64,000 nucleotides of DNA from assembly GCF_900103635.1 (NCBI RefSeq), contig NZ_FMXK01000012.1, positions 62,001 to 126,000 of the forward strand, in the 5' to 3' direction. The stretch is from Butyrivibrio sp. INlla18. GTDB taxonomy: Bacteria; Bacillota; Clostridia; Lachnospirales; Lachnospiraceae. Both the position numbers and the translations under genes were made by a program. The notes beneath the pieces were generated by a model, which saw nothing but the letters and a program-made list of their open reading frames with translations, was not told the DNA's origin and did no database searches. This document shows positions 34,031-44,000 of the stretch, in pieces; the stretch's first letter is position 1; every line of letters begins with the position of its first letter.

Positions 34031-35296
34031 TTAAATAACAGCAGATTTGCCTGCTAAATGTCCAGTAGACCAGGCTACCTGAAGGTTGTATCCTCCAGTC
34101 TCAGTATCCACATCAATAACTTCTCCGGCAAAGAAAAGTCCGGAAACAAGCTTAGATTCCATAGTAGATGGATTTATTTCCTTAACATTTACTCCACCCT
34201 TAGTGATGATGGCTTCATTAAAGCTTCTGGTTCCAGTAATGGTCATAGGAAGATTCTTAATAAGCTTCACGAATCCAAGCCTTTCTTCCTTGGTGATCTC
34301 ATTTACTTTTTTATCTGGATCGATTCCTGATAATCTTATCATTACAGGAATGAGTTTGGAAGGGAACAATCCTCCCACAACATTTTTAAAGCTCTTATTG
34401 AGGTTATCTTCAAAATCTCTCAGAACTCTTTTATCAAGCTGCTCATCTGTAAGAGCTGGCTTAAGATCAAGAACAAGCTTGTAATTTCTCTTTTTTTGAT
34501 AATAACAGCTGCTTGTGAGAACCAAAGGTCCGCTTACTCCAAAGTGAGTAAAAAGCATCTCTCCAAAGCCATCATAAACTGGTTTTGCTTTCTTCTTTTT
34601 GGCTTCACTGTTCTCATCATCAAAAAACATCTTAAGTCCGACATTTTTGAGGGACAGGCCCTGAAGCTCTTTGCACCATGGCTCTTTTATCTCAAATGGA
34701 ACAAGGGATGGCTCAGGATCAACAATAGTATGTCCCATGCTCTTGGCAAATTTGTAGCCATCACCAGTTGAGCCAGTTGAAGGATAGGACATACCACCGG
34801 TACAAACTATCACACTGTCAAACTCTTCTCTTGTAATAGGCTCATCATCTTTACTGTAAGTAACAGCACTTACAGCTCCTTGACTACTTTCGATGGAAAG
34901 GATCTCTGTTCCAAATTCAACCTTTACACCAGCTTTTTTGACAGCATCAAATAGAGTTCTGATGATATCAGATGAATGGTCGCTAACAGGGAAAACTCTC
35001 TCGCCGCGCTCTGTTTTAAGGTGACAGCCGTTATTTTCAAAAAAATCCATAACTGCAGTATTATCAAAGTCATATACCGCGCTGTACAAAAATCTTGGAT
35101 TTCTCCTGACAAAGTTAAAATAATCAGACACATCACAGGCGTTAGTCACATTACATCTACCTTTACCTGTGATATAGATCTTTTTGCCAGGCTTTTCATT
35201 TTTCTCAAAAATAGTGACGCTTCCGCTGCCCTCTGCAGCAGCAAGCGCCGCCATCATACCGGCTGCTCCGCAGCCAATAACTGCAATTTTCTTCAT
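34031..35296 (-). CDS. FAD-dependent oxidoreductase, HI0933/YhiN family
   Basis: A 421-residue flavoprotein. The N-terminal FAD-binding motif reads KKIAVIGCGAAGMMAALAAA, followed by ITGKGRCNVTN, SVIVCTGGMSYPSTGSTGDG and the C-terminal FAGEVIDVDTETGGYNLQVAWSTG, which are hallmarks of the HI0933 (BaiN-like) family. The physiological reaction of most members is unknown; BaiN reduces bile-acid derivatives. The ATG overlaps the stop of the RpiR-type gene as TAATG, so the two are coupled. Confidence 0.9.
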   Translation of the reverse strand: MKKIAVIGCGAAGMMAALAAAEGSGSVTIFEKNEKPGKKIYITGKGRCNVTNACDVSDYFNFVRRNPRFLYSAVYDFDNTAVMDFFENNGCHLKTERGERVFPVSDHSSDIIRTLFDAVKKAGVKVEFGTEILSIESSQGAVSAVTYSKDDEPITREEFDSVIVCTGGMSYPSTGSTGDGYKFAKSMGHTIVDPEPSLVPFEIKEPWCKELQGLSLKNVGLKMFFDDENSEAKKKKAKPVYDGFGEMLFTHFGVSGPLVLTSSCYYQKKRNYKLVLDLKPALTDEQLDKRVLRDFEDNLNKSFKNVVGGLFPSKLIPVMIRLSGIDPDKKVNEITKEERLGFVKLIKNLPMTITGTRSFNEAIITKGGVNVKEINPSTMESKLVSGLFFAGEVIDVDTETGGYNLQVAWSTGHLAGKSAVI

Positions 35297-36249
35297 TAAA
35301 AATCCTCTTTTGCTACCTCTTCATCTTTTTTCTTACCAAGAGGATAGCCAATCATTGGTGCATCTGATGCGAAATCAATCTCATCATTTAAGTACACCTG
35401 ATAATTATTCCATGTCTCTTCTAGCATCTTGAGGTCAGCAGCAACTTCGTTTGGTCTCTTCATACAAAGAGCCACAACAAGCGCATTTATAACACTAAGT
35501 GGCGCAACTAATGAATCAACAATAGACGCCATCTCACTCTTAGCCAAAAGATTGCAGGAAGAATACAGGTTCATAGGTGAATGAACAGAGTCTGTTATGG
35601 TAATGACCTTGGCATTTCTGTCATTGGCAAATTCCAAGCACTTAAGCGTTCTCATGGAATAGCGTGGGAAGCTGATTCCTATGATACAGTCTCTGTCATT
35701 TATCCTGATCATCTGCTCAAACATCTCAGAAACACTTGTTGTCCTAATAAGGATATTGTTGCCTCTGATGATATTCAGATAAAAATGTAAAAAGTCAGCT
35801 AGCGGTTCGCAGCTACGAAGGCCAACAATATAAACTGTTCTAGCCTTAAGTATTATATCAACTGCTGTTTTAAAAGCAGCCACATCAATATTGTTGATGG
35901 TATGCTCAATATTTGCCATATCTGACTGAAGGATAGTTGAAAGGATCTCGCCTTCATTACTTTTTCCAAATTTCCTTCCGACCTTCTCAACGGAACCAAA
36001 TTTGTCACTTACCCATACAGAAAGAGATTTCTGAAACTCTGGATATCCTTCATAACCAATGCTCATGGCAAATCTAACAACTGTGGATTCGCTCATTCCA
36101 ACCATCTTACCAACTTCTGCAGCAGTCATAAATACTGCCTGCTCGTAGTGGTCACATATATACTGAGCAATAGATTTCTTACCTTTGCTCATTCTGGAGT
36201 AGCACTCATTAATTCTGGTGATTACGTCAACATCTTTTTCGAACTTCAT
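35296..36249 (-). CDS. RpiR/MurR family transcriptional regulator (HTH + SIS domain)
   Basis: A 317-residue regulator. The N-terminal HTH_6 domain (KSIAQYICDHYEQAVFMTAAEVGKM, then SESTVVRFAMSIGYEGYPEF) is followed by a SIS sugar-phosphate-binding domain (TVYIVGLRSCEPLADFLHFYL and DCIIGISFPRYS). Such regulators sense phosphosugars. No sugar catabolic gene adjoins it. It sits between a TetR regulator and housekeeping genes with 4-base and 1-base overlaps, so it may govern the operon or a distant target. Confidence 0.9.
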   Translation of the reverse strand: MKFEKDVDVITRINECYSRMSKGKKSIAQYICDHYEQAVFMTAAEVGKMVGMSESTVVRFAMSIGYEGYPEFQKSLSVWVSDKFGSVEKVGRKFGKSNEGEILSTILQSDMANIEHTINNIDVAAFKTAVDIILKARTVYIVGLRSCEPLADFLHFYLNIIRGNNILIRTTSVSEMFEQMIRINDRDCIIGISFPRYSMRTLKCLEFANDRNAKVITITDSVHSPMNLYSSCNLLAKSEMASIVDSLVAPLSVINALVVALCMKRPNEVAADLKMLEETWNNYQVYLNDEIDFASDAPMIGYPLGKKKDEEVAKEDF

Positions 36250-36797
36250 AGACTAAATGCCTTATATGCTGACTCAAGCATAGCTACAGATGTCTCTTTA
36301 TCAAGATCATAATCCCCTGTTACAGCCATACATCCAGCACCGTGAATGAATATCCACATCTGCATAAAGAGCTGCTGTGCATTCGCCGCACCTTTGGCAG
36401 CTGCCCTATTTATCTCTTTAACAACGTTCTCACTAGAACCATTTACAAGGTCATACATACTCTTGCTCTCAGGTCCCTGCTCTGAAATAAAAAGAAGTCT
36501 GAAAAGATGAGGATATTTCTGAGCAAAACCGATATAAGCAAGTCCAAGGTCAACAAATGGAACCTCGTGAGACTTTTCACAATCGTTATAAAAACTTTCG
36601 TAATATTCTGCTGCTTTATCATAAACGTCCTTCTTGAGTGCATCCATATTCTCGTAAATACGGAATATAGGCTGAGTTGAACATCCTGCTGCAGCTGCGA
36701 GCTTTCTAGAAGTAATCTGTTCAAAGCCCTCTTTTCTTGTGATCTTAAATGCCGCATTTACAATTTCTTTCTGCGTAATTGTAGCTTTTCTGGACAT
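36246..36797 (-). CDS. TetR family transcriptional regulator
   Basis: A 183-residue regulator with a TetR HTH (ITQKEIVNAAFKITRKEGFE, ITSRKLAAAAGCSTQPIFRIY) and a helical C-terminal ligand domain. The ATG at 36797 has GGGAGGG at good spacing; the frame extends 13 codons upstream but without a comparable site. Its stop overlaps the RpiR-type start as ATGA. It heads the operon tetR-rpiR-oxidoreductase-cmk-ispH-rpsA and is probably autoregulated. Confidence 0.9.
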   Translation of the reverse strand: MSRKATITQKEIVNAAFKITRKEGFEQITSRKLAAAAGCSTQPIFRIYENMDALKKDVYDKAAEYYESFYNDCEKSHEVPFVDLGLAYIGFAQKYPHLFRLLFISEQGPESKSMYDLVNGSSENVVKEINRAAAKGAANAQQLFMQMWIFIHGAGCMAVTGDYDLDKETSVAMLESAYKAFSL

Positions 36798-36857
36798 TGG
36801 TATCCCTCCCAAACAAAATTTGCGCATGCCTCTCAAAAATAAAAAGCACGCGTTATT

Positions 36858-36886
36858 ATTTTACAAAAATAGCGGGTCTGTGTCAA
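36858..36886 (-). promoter_or_regulatory. Promoter of the tetR-to-rpsA operon, nested in a terminator
   Basis: A perfect TTGACA (36881-36886), 17-base spacer and TAAAAT (36858-36863) on the minus strand. The -35 begins in the loop of the mgtC terminator hairpin. Confidence 0.75.
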
Positions 36887-36897
36887 CACAGCCCCGC
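36864..36897 (-). terminator. Terminator of mgtC
   Basis: GCGGG and CTGTG pair with CACAG and CCCGC around TTGA with one internal mismatch (36872-36897), followed by a T run on the minus strand. It overlaps the next promoter. Confidence 0.75.
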
Positions 36898-36919
36898 CAC
36901 AAAAAAGCCTTAAGTTTTC

Positions 36920-37618
36920 TTAGATTTCTTCTACATAGCTGACATATTCAAGTTCATTTAACATGCCCATGATCTCCTGATGCGAACGCTTTTTATCAAA
37001 ATCAATATCAATGATTATTGCTGCATCTGATGACTGAAGAGTCTTCTCTTTGCTCTTGGTCATACTATTTACAGAAAAGCCCTGAGCGTTTATCCACTTC
37101 GTAAGCTTTCTGACACCGCCATCTTTATTAACTTCGATGTACAAGCTGATGTATTTGCTGTATTCCTCAACCTTCTTACTAAGCTGCATAAGTACAATGT
37201 TTGCAAGCATGATCAGTAAGAAGCAGATGATACCAACCACAAGATATCCAGCACCAATAGCCATTCCCATGCATGATGTAACCCAAAGTGAAGCAGCTGT
37301 TGTAAGTCCTTTGATCTGTTTTTTACCAGTTACAAGAATCGTACCTGCACCCAGAAAACCTATACCACTTACAACACCAGCTGGTATTCTGCTGACATCA
37401 GCAGAAAGGTCAGGAAGCATTGCCAGATAAATATTAAGTGCAGTTGCTACTGCTGATCCAAGACTCACAAGTGCGAAGGTCTTGATTCCAGCACTGTGTC
37501 TTTTGACAACTCTTTCCCATCCAATAAGACTTCCAAAGAATGTTGCTAACAATAATCTGATTCCTACAGCAATATCATTAGCACTTTCCAAGTAGTCCAG
37601 TATCATTCCAATACTCAT
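36920..37618 (-). CDS. MgtC/SapB family membrane protein
   Basis: A 232-residue protein. The N-terminal MgtC domain (about 1-145) has four or five membrane helices with LLLATFFGSLIGWERVVKRHSAGIKT, broken by FALVSLGSAVATAL, and PAGVVSGIGFLGAGTILV. The C-terminal ACT-like domain (about 160-230) is cytoplasmic. Family members affect survival at low Mg and inhibit the F-type ATP synthase in pathogens; the role in gut commensals is unclear. Single gene, divergent from the EAL/GGDEF gene. Confidence 0.9.
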   Translation of the reverse strand: MSIGMILDYLESANDIAVGIRLLLATFFGSLIGWERVVKRHSAGIKTFALVSLGSAVATALNIYLAMLPDLSADVSRIPAGVVSGIGFLGAGTILVTGKKQIKGLTTAASLWVTSCMGMAIGAGYLVVGIICFLLIMLANIVLMQLSKKVEEYSKYISLYIEVNKDGGVRKLTKWINAQGFSVNSMTKSKEKTLQSSDAAIIIDIDFDKKRSHQEIMGMLNELEYVSYVEEI

Positions 37619-37935
37619 CCCTTATCTCCAATCACATATATATTTGCCTATGCTAGGATTATACTCCACTCTAGCGAAAAAGAATAATCCATTTACTTGC
37701 AAATCTTGCATTATTCTCTGAGAATAGTGCATTTTTATTCATAAACTTTTGATTATCAATGATAAACATTTAATAAACAAAGCATTAACACTTTAGCAAA
37801 CCTAGTCTATATCTGCATTTGATTGATAACATATGATTTTTCTTAACTTTTCATAAACACATTTATTTTTATGTTTTTATGTTAAAATAATTACAATAAA
37901 TTAAATTTTCTGACTTTTTCGACGGAGGACACAAC
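37619..37935. other. Divergent intergenic region between mgtC and the EAL/GGDEF gene
   Basis: 317 very AT-rich bases. Toward mgtC there is TATAAT on the minus strand (about 37658-37663) without a good -35. An imperfect palindrome GCATTATTCT-CTG-AGAATAGTGC (37708-37730) could be an operator. Near the plus-strand gene the stretch around TATGTTAAAAT (37879-37889) may be its -10. No small gene was seen. Confidence 0.5.
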
Positions 37936-40494
37936 TTGTTTAGCGCAGCTGAAGACAAAAAAAGACTTGAACAATACTTCATCGATAATATTGACAAAGC
38001 AATTGCTAATGAATGGATAAAGGCTTATCACCAGCCTTTAATTCGTGCTGCCAGCGGTCTTGTTTCCGACGAAGAAGCCTTTGCAAGGTGGGAAGACCCT
38101 GAGCATGGCTATTTCACAGCATCTGAATTCATTCCCGCTTTAGAAAGAGCGAATTTGACCTACAAACTCGACCTATATATGGTTGAGCGCGTACTTAAAA
38201 AGCTCAAGAGCCAGGCTCAACATAATCTATTTATGGTTCCAGAATCTATAAATCTCTCAAGATCCAGTTTTGACAGTTGTAACATGGTAGAAGAGATCAT
38301 AAAAAGAATTGATGAATCTGGAGTCCCAAGATCAATGCTCTCAGTAGAGCTTTCCGAAAGAACTATTGCTTCTGACCCCGAATTCATGAAAGAACAGGTA
38401 GACAATTTCAGAAAAGCAGGCATAAAAGTATGGCTTGATTCCTATGGCAATGGATATTCTTCATTATTATTGCTCCTTAAGCTACAATTTGATCTTCTTA
38501 AAATTGATAAGAAATTTGTTGATCAGATCGGTAAAAATGAAAACGGCCAGATAATCCTGACCGAGCTTATAAGAACCGCTATGGCTATTGGTCTTGATAC
38601 CGTTGCAGAAGGCGTTGAAAACAAAGAACAGGCTAATTTCCTTATGGAAATTGGATGCACTAAGCTTCAAGGCTACTATTTCATTGAACCTATTTCACTT
38701 GCACAGATCCTAGAAAGAAACAAAAACGGAATACAGATTGGATTTGAAAATCCAAAGGAGGTTGAATATTATGACCTTGTTGGAAAAGTAAACCTCTATG
38801 ATCTTTCTTTTCCAAAGGATGACGATACTTCTCTAAACAAGTACTTTGACACTATGCCTATGGTCATTTTTGAGATGGATAACTCTAAAGCAAATCTGGT
38901 AAGGTGCAACAAGAGCTTTAGAGAATTTATAGCAAAGAATTTTACCCAAATTAAAAATACCAGATTTTTTGATTATGACTCTTTTAAACCTGGTCCAGGT
39001 TTCTACTCTTTTAATTCAGTAAGGCAATGCGCTCAAGATGGCAAGCGGCTCATATTAGATGACAGGCTAAAAGACGGCAGAATTTTCCATCTTTTGATCA
39101 ACAGAATTGCTGTAAATCCAGTTACAGGTGCTGCGGCAGTTTCTGTTGTTGTGCTTTCTATCGATGATTCAGTAATAAAGGCCGGTCTTAACTACAACTA
39201 CATTGCCAGAGCATTATCAGAAGATTATATCAACCTGTATATGGTAAACATGGATGATGATACCTTCACTGAATATAAAGCAGATGGTGTAAACCGTGAT
39301 ATTTCTTACAACAAGAGCGGAGATAATTTCTTCGACCTTTATAGAAGTGAATTTGAATTTGAGATAATGCCTGAAGATAAAGAACAGTTGCAGAAGAACT
39401 TCTCAAAAGAAACCATCAAGGAAAATCTAAAAAAAGAAGGCGTGTACTCAATATTTACTAGGGTCATTATAAGAGGCATTCCAACATACATAAATATCAA
39501 GATCGTACAGATACGAGGTAATGGAAACTTTATCATCGTAGGAATAAACAATGTAGACTCTCAGATAAAGACACGAGAAGCCCTCGAAAAAGCCAAAGAA
39601 GAAAAGATCATATATTCAAGACTTGGCGCTCTTTCTGAAGACTACATCTACATTTTTACTGTAGATCCATTAACATCAAGTTACAAAAAGTATAATCCTT
39701 CAGGCACAGTTTCGGACCTCGGTCTTCCCGATGAAGGTAACAATTTCTTTGAGGAAGTAACCCAAAGAGCTAGTAAAGGAATCTACAAGGAAGATGTAGA
39801 ATTTTTCCTTACATCTTTCACAAAAGAAAATGTCTTCAAACAGATTGAAGCTAAGGGAATTTATGAAAATCACCACAGGCTTAACATAGCAGGCGTTCCT
39901 TTATATGTAGTAATGCGTGCTAACATGGTGAATGAAGATGGTAACGAAAAACTCATCGTTGGTATCTTTAACATCGACAACAAGGTAAAAAAAGACAGAG
40001 AATATGCAGAAAATCTCTACGCAGCTGAGAACAAAGCCAACCTTGATGAACTGACCGGAGTCAAGAACAAAAACGCCTACGCCGACACAGAAGCTACTCT
40101 CAATGAACTTATTGAAATAGATAGCATGACACCATTTGCTATTGCCGTCTTTGATATCAATGGTCTTAAAGAGGTCAATGATACACAAGGACACAAAGCT
40201 GGTGATGAATTCATCAAAAAAGGCCGTGACATAATCTGTAGATTCTTTAAGCACAGCCCAGTTTATAGAGTTGGTGGTGATGAATTTGTAGTTATTGTGC
40301 AGGGATATGACTTCTTAAACATTGATTCGATCATGTCCAAAATACACAAGCACAACGTCAAGAACAGATTAAAAGGCGACATTGTCATTGCTGCCGGATG
40401 CTCTAAATATGCAGGCGATCCAAACGTAACAGCTGTTTTTGAAAGAGCAGATAAAGAAATGTACGCTAATAAGAGCGAATTAAAAAAGATGTGA
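37936..40494 (+). CDS. EAL - PAS-like repeats - GGDEF protein (c-di-GMP turnover)
   Basis: An 852-residue cytoplasmic protein with inverted order. First an EAL-like domain (about 20-260) with EEAFARW for EAL, SINLS, VELSE, LDSYGNGYS (second Asp of DDFG replaced by Ser), KIDKKF and AEGVE. Next come PAS-like modules, including two related repeats beginning RALSEDYINLYMVN (about 422) and GALSEDYIYIFTVD (about 565). Last is a GGDEF domain (about 695-850) with an intact RVGGDEF and FDINGLKEVNDTQGH. It is probably an active diguanylate cyclase; the missing RxxD inhibitory site is notable. EAL activity is uncertain. The start is TTG with GGAGG upstream. Its 3' end overlaps the convergent gene by 15 bases. 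Confidence 0.9.
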   Translation: MFSAAEDKKRLEQYFIDNIDKAIANEWIKAYHQPLIRAASGLVSDEEAFARWEDPEHGYFTASEFIPALERANLTYKLDLYMVERVLKKLKSQAQHNLFMVPESINLSRSSFDSCNMVEEIIKRIDESGVPRSMLSVELSERTIASDPEFMKEQVDNFRKAGIKVWLDSYGNGYSSLLLLLKLQFDLLKIDKKFVDQIGKNENGQIILTELIRTAMAIGLDTVAEGVENKEQANFLMEIGCTKLQGYYFIEPISLAQILERNKNGIQIGFENPKEVEYYDLVGKVNLYDLSFPKDDDTSLNKYFDTMPMVIFEMDNSKANLVRCNKSFREFIAKNFTQIKNTRFFDYDSFKPGPGFYSFNSVRQCAQDGKRLILDDRLKDGRIFHLLINRIAVNPVTGAAAVSVVVLSIDDSVIKAGLNYNYIARALSEDYINLYMVNMDDDTFTEYKADGVNRDISYNKSGDNFFDLYRSEFEFEIMPEDKEQLQKNFSKETIKENLKKEGVYSIFTRVIIRGIPTYINIKIVQIRGNGNFIIVGINNVDSQIKTREALEKAKEEKIIYSRLGALSEDYIYIFTVDPLTSSYKKYNPSGTVSDLGLPDEGNNFFEEVTQRASKGIYKEDVEFFLTSFTKENVFKQIEAKGIYENHHRLNIAGVPLYVVMRANMVNEDGNEKLIVGIFNIDNKVKKDREYAENLYAAENKANLDELTGVKNKNAYADTEATLNELIEIDSMTPFAIAVFDINGLKEVNDTQGHKAGDEFIKKGRDIICRFFKHSPVYRVGGDEFVVIVQGYDFLNIDSIMSKIHKHNVKNRLKGDIVIAAGCSKYAGDPNVTAVFERADKEMYANKSELKKM

Positions 40495-41010
40495 GTTGGT
40501 TTTAAGCCAGCTCCTTCTTTTTTTGTAATCAGGAATGATCTTTTCAACCTCCGCCCAGAATCTTGGTGAGTGATCCATCTCTTTTCTATGGCAAAGTTCA
40601 TGTACTACCACATAATCAATAACTTCATCAGGAGTCTTCATAAGAAGGCAGTTAAAGTTAAGATTGCCCTTTGCACTGCAGCTCCCCCACCTGCTCTTTT
40701 GCATGCGAATAGTTATAGTTCCGTAATCTACACCTATTAGCTTGGCATAGTGTTCCACCTTAGGCGGAATCACCCTCTTTGCCTTAGTCACAAGATATTT
40801 TACTTCCTGCTTAGAAATTGGCTCTGCTTTTTCTAAATGCTTAACCGCTTCTATGTGTTTATCTATCCAATCAGCCTTTTCGCCTATAAAGCGATTTATC
40901 TCTGACACAGGATATTTCATCGGTGCTCTGACAACCACTCTTCCATCACTTGTTACCTGAATAGCAAGAGTTCTTCTTTTACTACGTATAAGTTCAATCT
41001 TTCTGTCCAT
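40480..41010 (-). CDS. YgjP/DUF45-type zinc metallopeptidase-like protein
   Basis: A 176-residue protein of the YgjP-like metallopeptidase domain family: RSKRRTLAIQVTSDGRVVVRAP at the start, SRWGSCSAKGNLNFN in the middle, and the zinc motif VVHELCHRKEMDHSPRFW (HExxH plus downstream His). Function unproven. It starts one base after the SNF2 helicase stop, so the two are co-transcribed, a common arrangement for this small gene near helicase or restriction genes. It ends inside the convergent EAL/GGDEF gene. Confidence 0.9.
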   Translation of the reverse strand: MDRKIELIRSKRRTLAIQVTSDGRVVVRAPMKYPVSEINRFIGEKADWIDKHIEAVKHLEKAEPISKQEVKYLVTKAKRVIPPKVEHYAKLIGVDYGTITIRMQKSRWGSCSAKGNLNFNCLLMKTPDEVIDYVVVHELCHRKEMDHSPRFWAEVEKIIPDYKKRRSWLKTNSHLF

Positions 41011-41011
41011 A

Positions 41012-44000
41012 TTATCCTAACAGTTCCAGTAATTCTTCCTTTGAAAGCTTAGGCGTGCTAAGAGAATCAGAATTAAGAAGCTGATCCGCCAGTTCCTTTT
41101 TCTTATTCTGAAGAAGTATGATTCTCTCCTCGATCGTATCTTTCATAATGAGCCTATATACAGTCACAACATTCTTTTGCCCGATTCTGTGAGCTCTATC
41201 CGTTGCCTGATTCTGTACAGCTATATTCCACCAATGGTCATAGTGGATCACTATATCAGCAGCAGTAAGGTTAAGTCCTGTTCCTCCAGCCTTCAAAGAA
41301 ATACAAAATACCGGCGTTTCATCCTCCTGGAATGCGTCAACCATCTTGATCCTGTCTTCCTTTTTGGTAGCTCCCGTAAGTAGATAATGGCTGATGCCCT
41401 CCTTGAATAACAGCTTAGATATCCTATCAAGCATGGATGTAAACTGCGAGAACAAAAGAACCTTGTGGCCACTTTCTGCCGCGCTCCTTATCATTTCAAG
41501 CAAAAGATCTGCCTTGGCACTGCCTCCGTTATAGTTTTCATATATAAGGCCAGGATCACAGCATAGCTGGCGAAGTCTTGTAAGCTCAGATAGGATTGCG
41601 ATCCTATCTCTTTTTATCTCCTCATCATCTTTAGAATGAACCATCATCTTAACTCTCTGAAGATGGGCTTTGTAAAGCTGTTCCTGCTCCTTGGTCATCT
41701 GAGAAACAATATTTTCCTCCAGTTTATCAGGAAGATCCTTAAGAACATCCTTTTTGAGTCTTCTAAGCACGAAAGGAGCTATCATTCGCCTCAAGTGCTG
41801 CATCTCATCACCGTCTCTGTCTGATACTACTGGGATTTCTATCTTTTCCTTGAAATTCTTGTAGTTAAAAAGATATCCTGGCATGCAAAAATCAAAGATG
41901 CTCCAAAGTTCACTTAGTCTATTCTCAATAGGTGTTCCTGTGAGAGCCGCTTTAAATCCCGCTTTGACAGATTTAACAGCCTTAGCCACCTGTGTAGAAG
42001 GGTTCTTGATAAACTGAGCTTCATCTATTATCATGCACTCAAAAGAAAGATATCTATATAGATCAATATCTCTCCTAAGAAGATCATAAGAGGTTATGAT
42101 AACATCTGTTTTCTCTTCATCAATCTCTGATGTAACCCTTTCTCTATCAGGCTTGATTCCAACAGCAAGTTCACAGTTAAGTTCAGGTGTAAAGCGCTGT
42201 AATTCATGCTGCCAGTTGTAAACCAAAGATGCTGGGCACACAATAAGCGAACATCTATTTTTAGTGCCACTTTTTTGAGCATCCTCTTTTATTGATAAAA
42301 GAAGTGATAACACCTGCAACGTTTTACCAAGTCCCATATCATCAGCAAGGATTCCACCAAAACCATTTGCCTTAAGTGTTCTAAGCCAGTAATAACCCGC
42401 TTTTTGATAATCTCTAAGAACGTATTGCAAAGAATCAGGAATATCATATTCCTTGTCATAACTTCCAGCAAAGGTATTTACAAGCTTTTTAAACTCTCTG
42501 CTAAGGCTTATGTGTGAGAATTCATAGTCCTTACTCTTATCTGCAAGTTCATCCAGGAAAAGAGCCCTGAACTTAGGTATAGAAACGTGTCCTTCTGCAA
42601 GATCATTTTTTGAAAGTAAAAGCCCATCTCTAAGAGAATAGAGAATATCCATCTCTTTACTTGAAAGATCTAATACTTCTCCGCTCTTTAGCCTGTAGTA
42701 TTTTTTCTTTCTGTCATATCTGTTTAAGATATCATCCAGTTCTTTTACCGAAATATCTTCTGGAACAATGGATAATTCTAACAGGTCAGATACCACTGAC
42801 ACGCCAAGATCAACTCTTGGAGCAGCTTTAATATTTATGGAGTGAATAGCCTCCGAAAGATACACATCTCCTAATCCATACAAGATTTTGATATCTTGTG
42901 TTATGAATGAATATATCTTATCTTCACTACTTTCATCTGCCTGAATATACAAAACGCCCTTCTTGCTATCCATATTGTCAAAAAGAGGACTTATGGTCTT
43001 GGCAACCTTACTTTCCTTGAACAGATCTCTTTTTATCACTCCCTTATCATCATCAAAGCTTCTTCCAAAAATATGGAATATCTGCTCATCATATCTGTCT
43101 GCATTGTAAACAGCCTGAACATCACAGGTGATAGTATATGTATCAGGCATATCAATGTATATTCTAAATTTTGGTACATCAGGAGAGTATTTGGTGACAT
43201 CAAATCCATCTATGCTCACATTCATGTACTCATTTAATACCGGTAAAAGACCTACAGAAAACAGCGGAAGATCCTTTTCAGCAATAAAGAGTTCATTCTC
43301 CGTCCTTCTAGAAGAAAGAAAAGTTAGAAATGGCAGAATTGGCGCACAATCTTTCCTTGGTATCACATGAATCTTTTTCTTTTTTTCAAAATAAATATTT
43401 GAATAACCTTCAAACATGGTAAATGGCGCAGCTTCAAAAGTAACTCCATTTGCTGTCTTTTCGATGGAAAGATCTATAGATGGAAAAACCTCGTTTTTTT
43501 CAAGAAGTCTCTCATCAATATGTCTAGCCCTAAAATCCTTGTTTACAAAATAAAGACTTGTAACTGAAGCAAAAAACTCATCGATCTCATGGCCTTTTAG
43601 CTCTATTTCCTTGTTATGTCCTTTGCCATAAGGATATGACGCAGTCTTCTTTTCTCTAAAATAATCATTTAAAAAAAATATGATATTAAGAGTTTCTTCT
43701 GTAAAAGCTTTTTTATCATGAGTAAAAGAAAGATGCTTGCCGTAGCTGACTGTTTCGCATTCGTTTACAGCAGTTACGAAGTCAGAAATGTCTTTTAACA
43801 CATAGCACGCACCAGACATTCTGTCACAGATATTAAAGCTAAGCGTCATCTTATCTCTATAGTAAGCCACATGGGGCTCAAGCTCTATAAGAGAAGCTTT
43901 TTTATACAATAAAGGGGCATTACTCTCTGGAGAGTATGCCCTTAATAGTTTCTTGGTCTCAAAAGAAGTATAGTGAAAATCACTGTGAGCATCAGAAACA

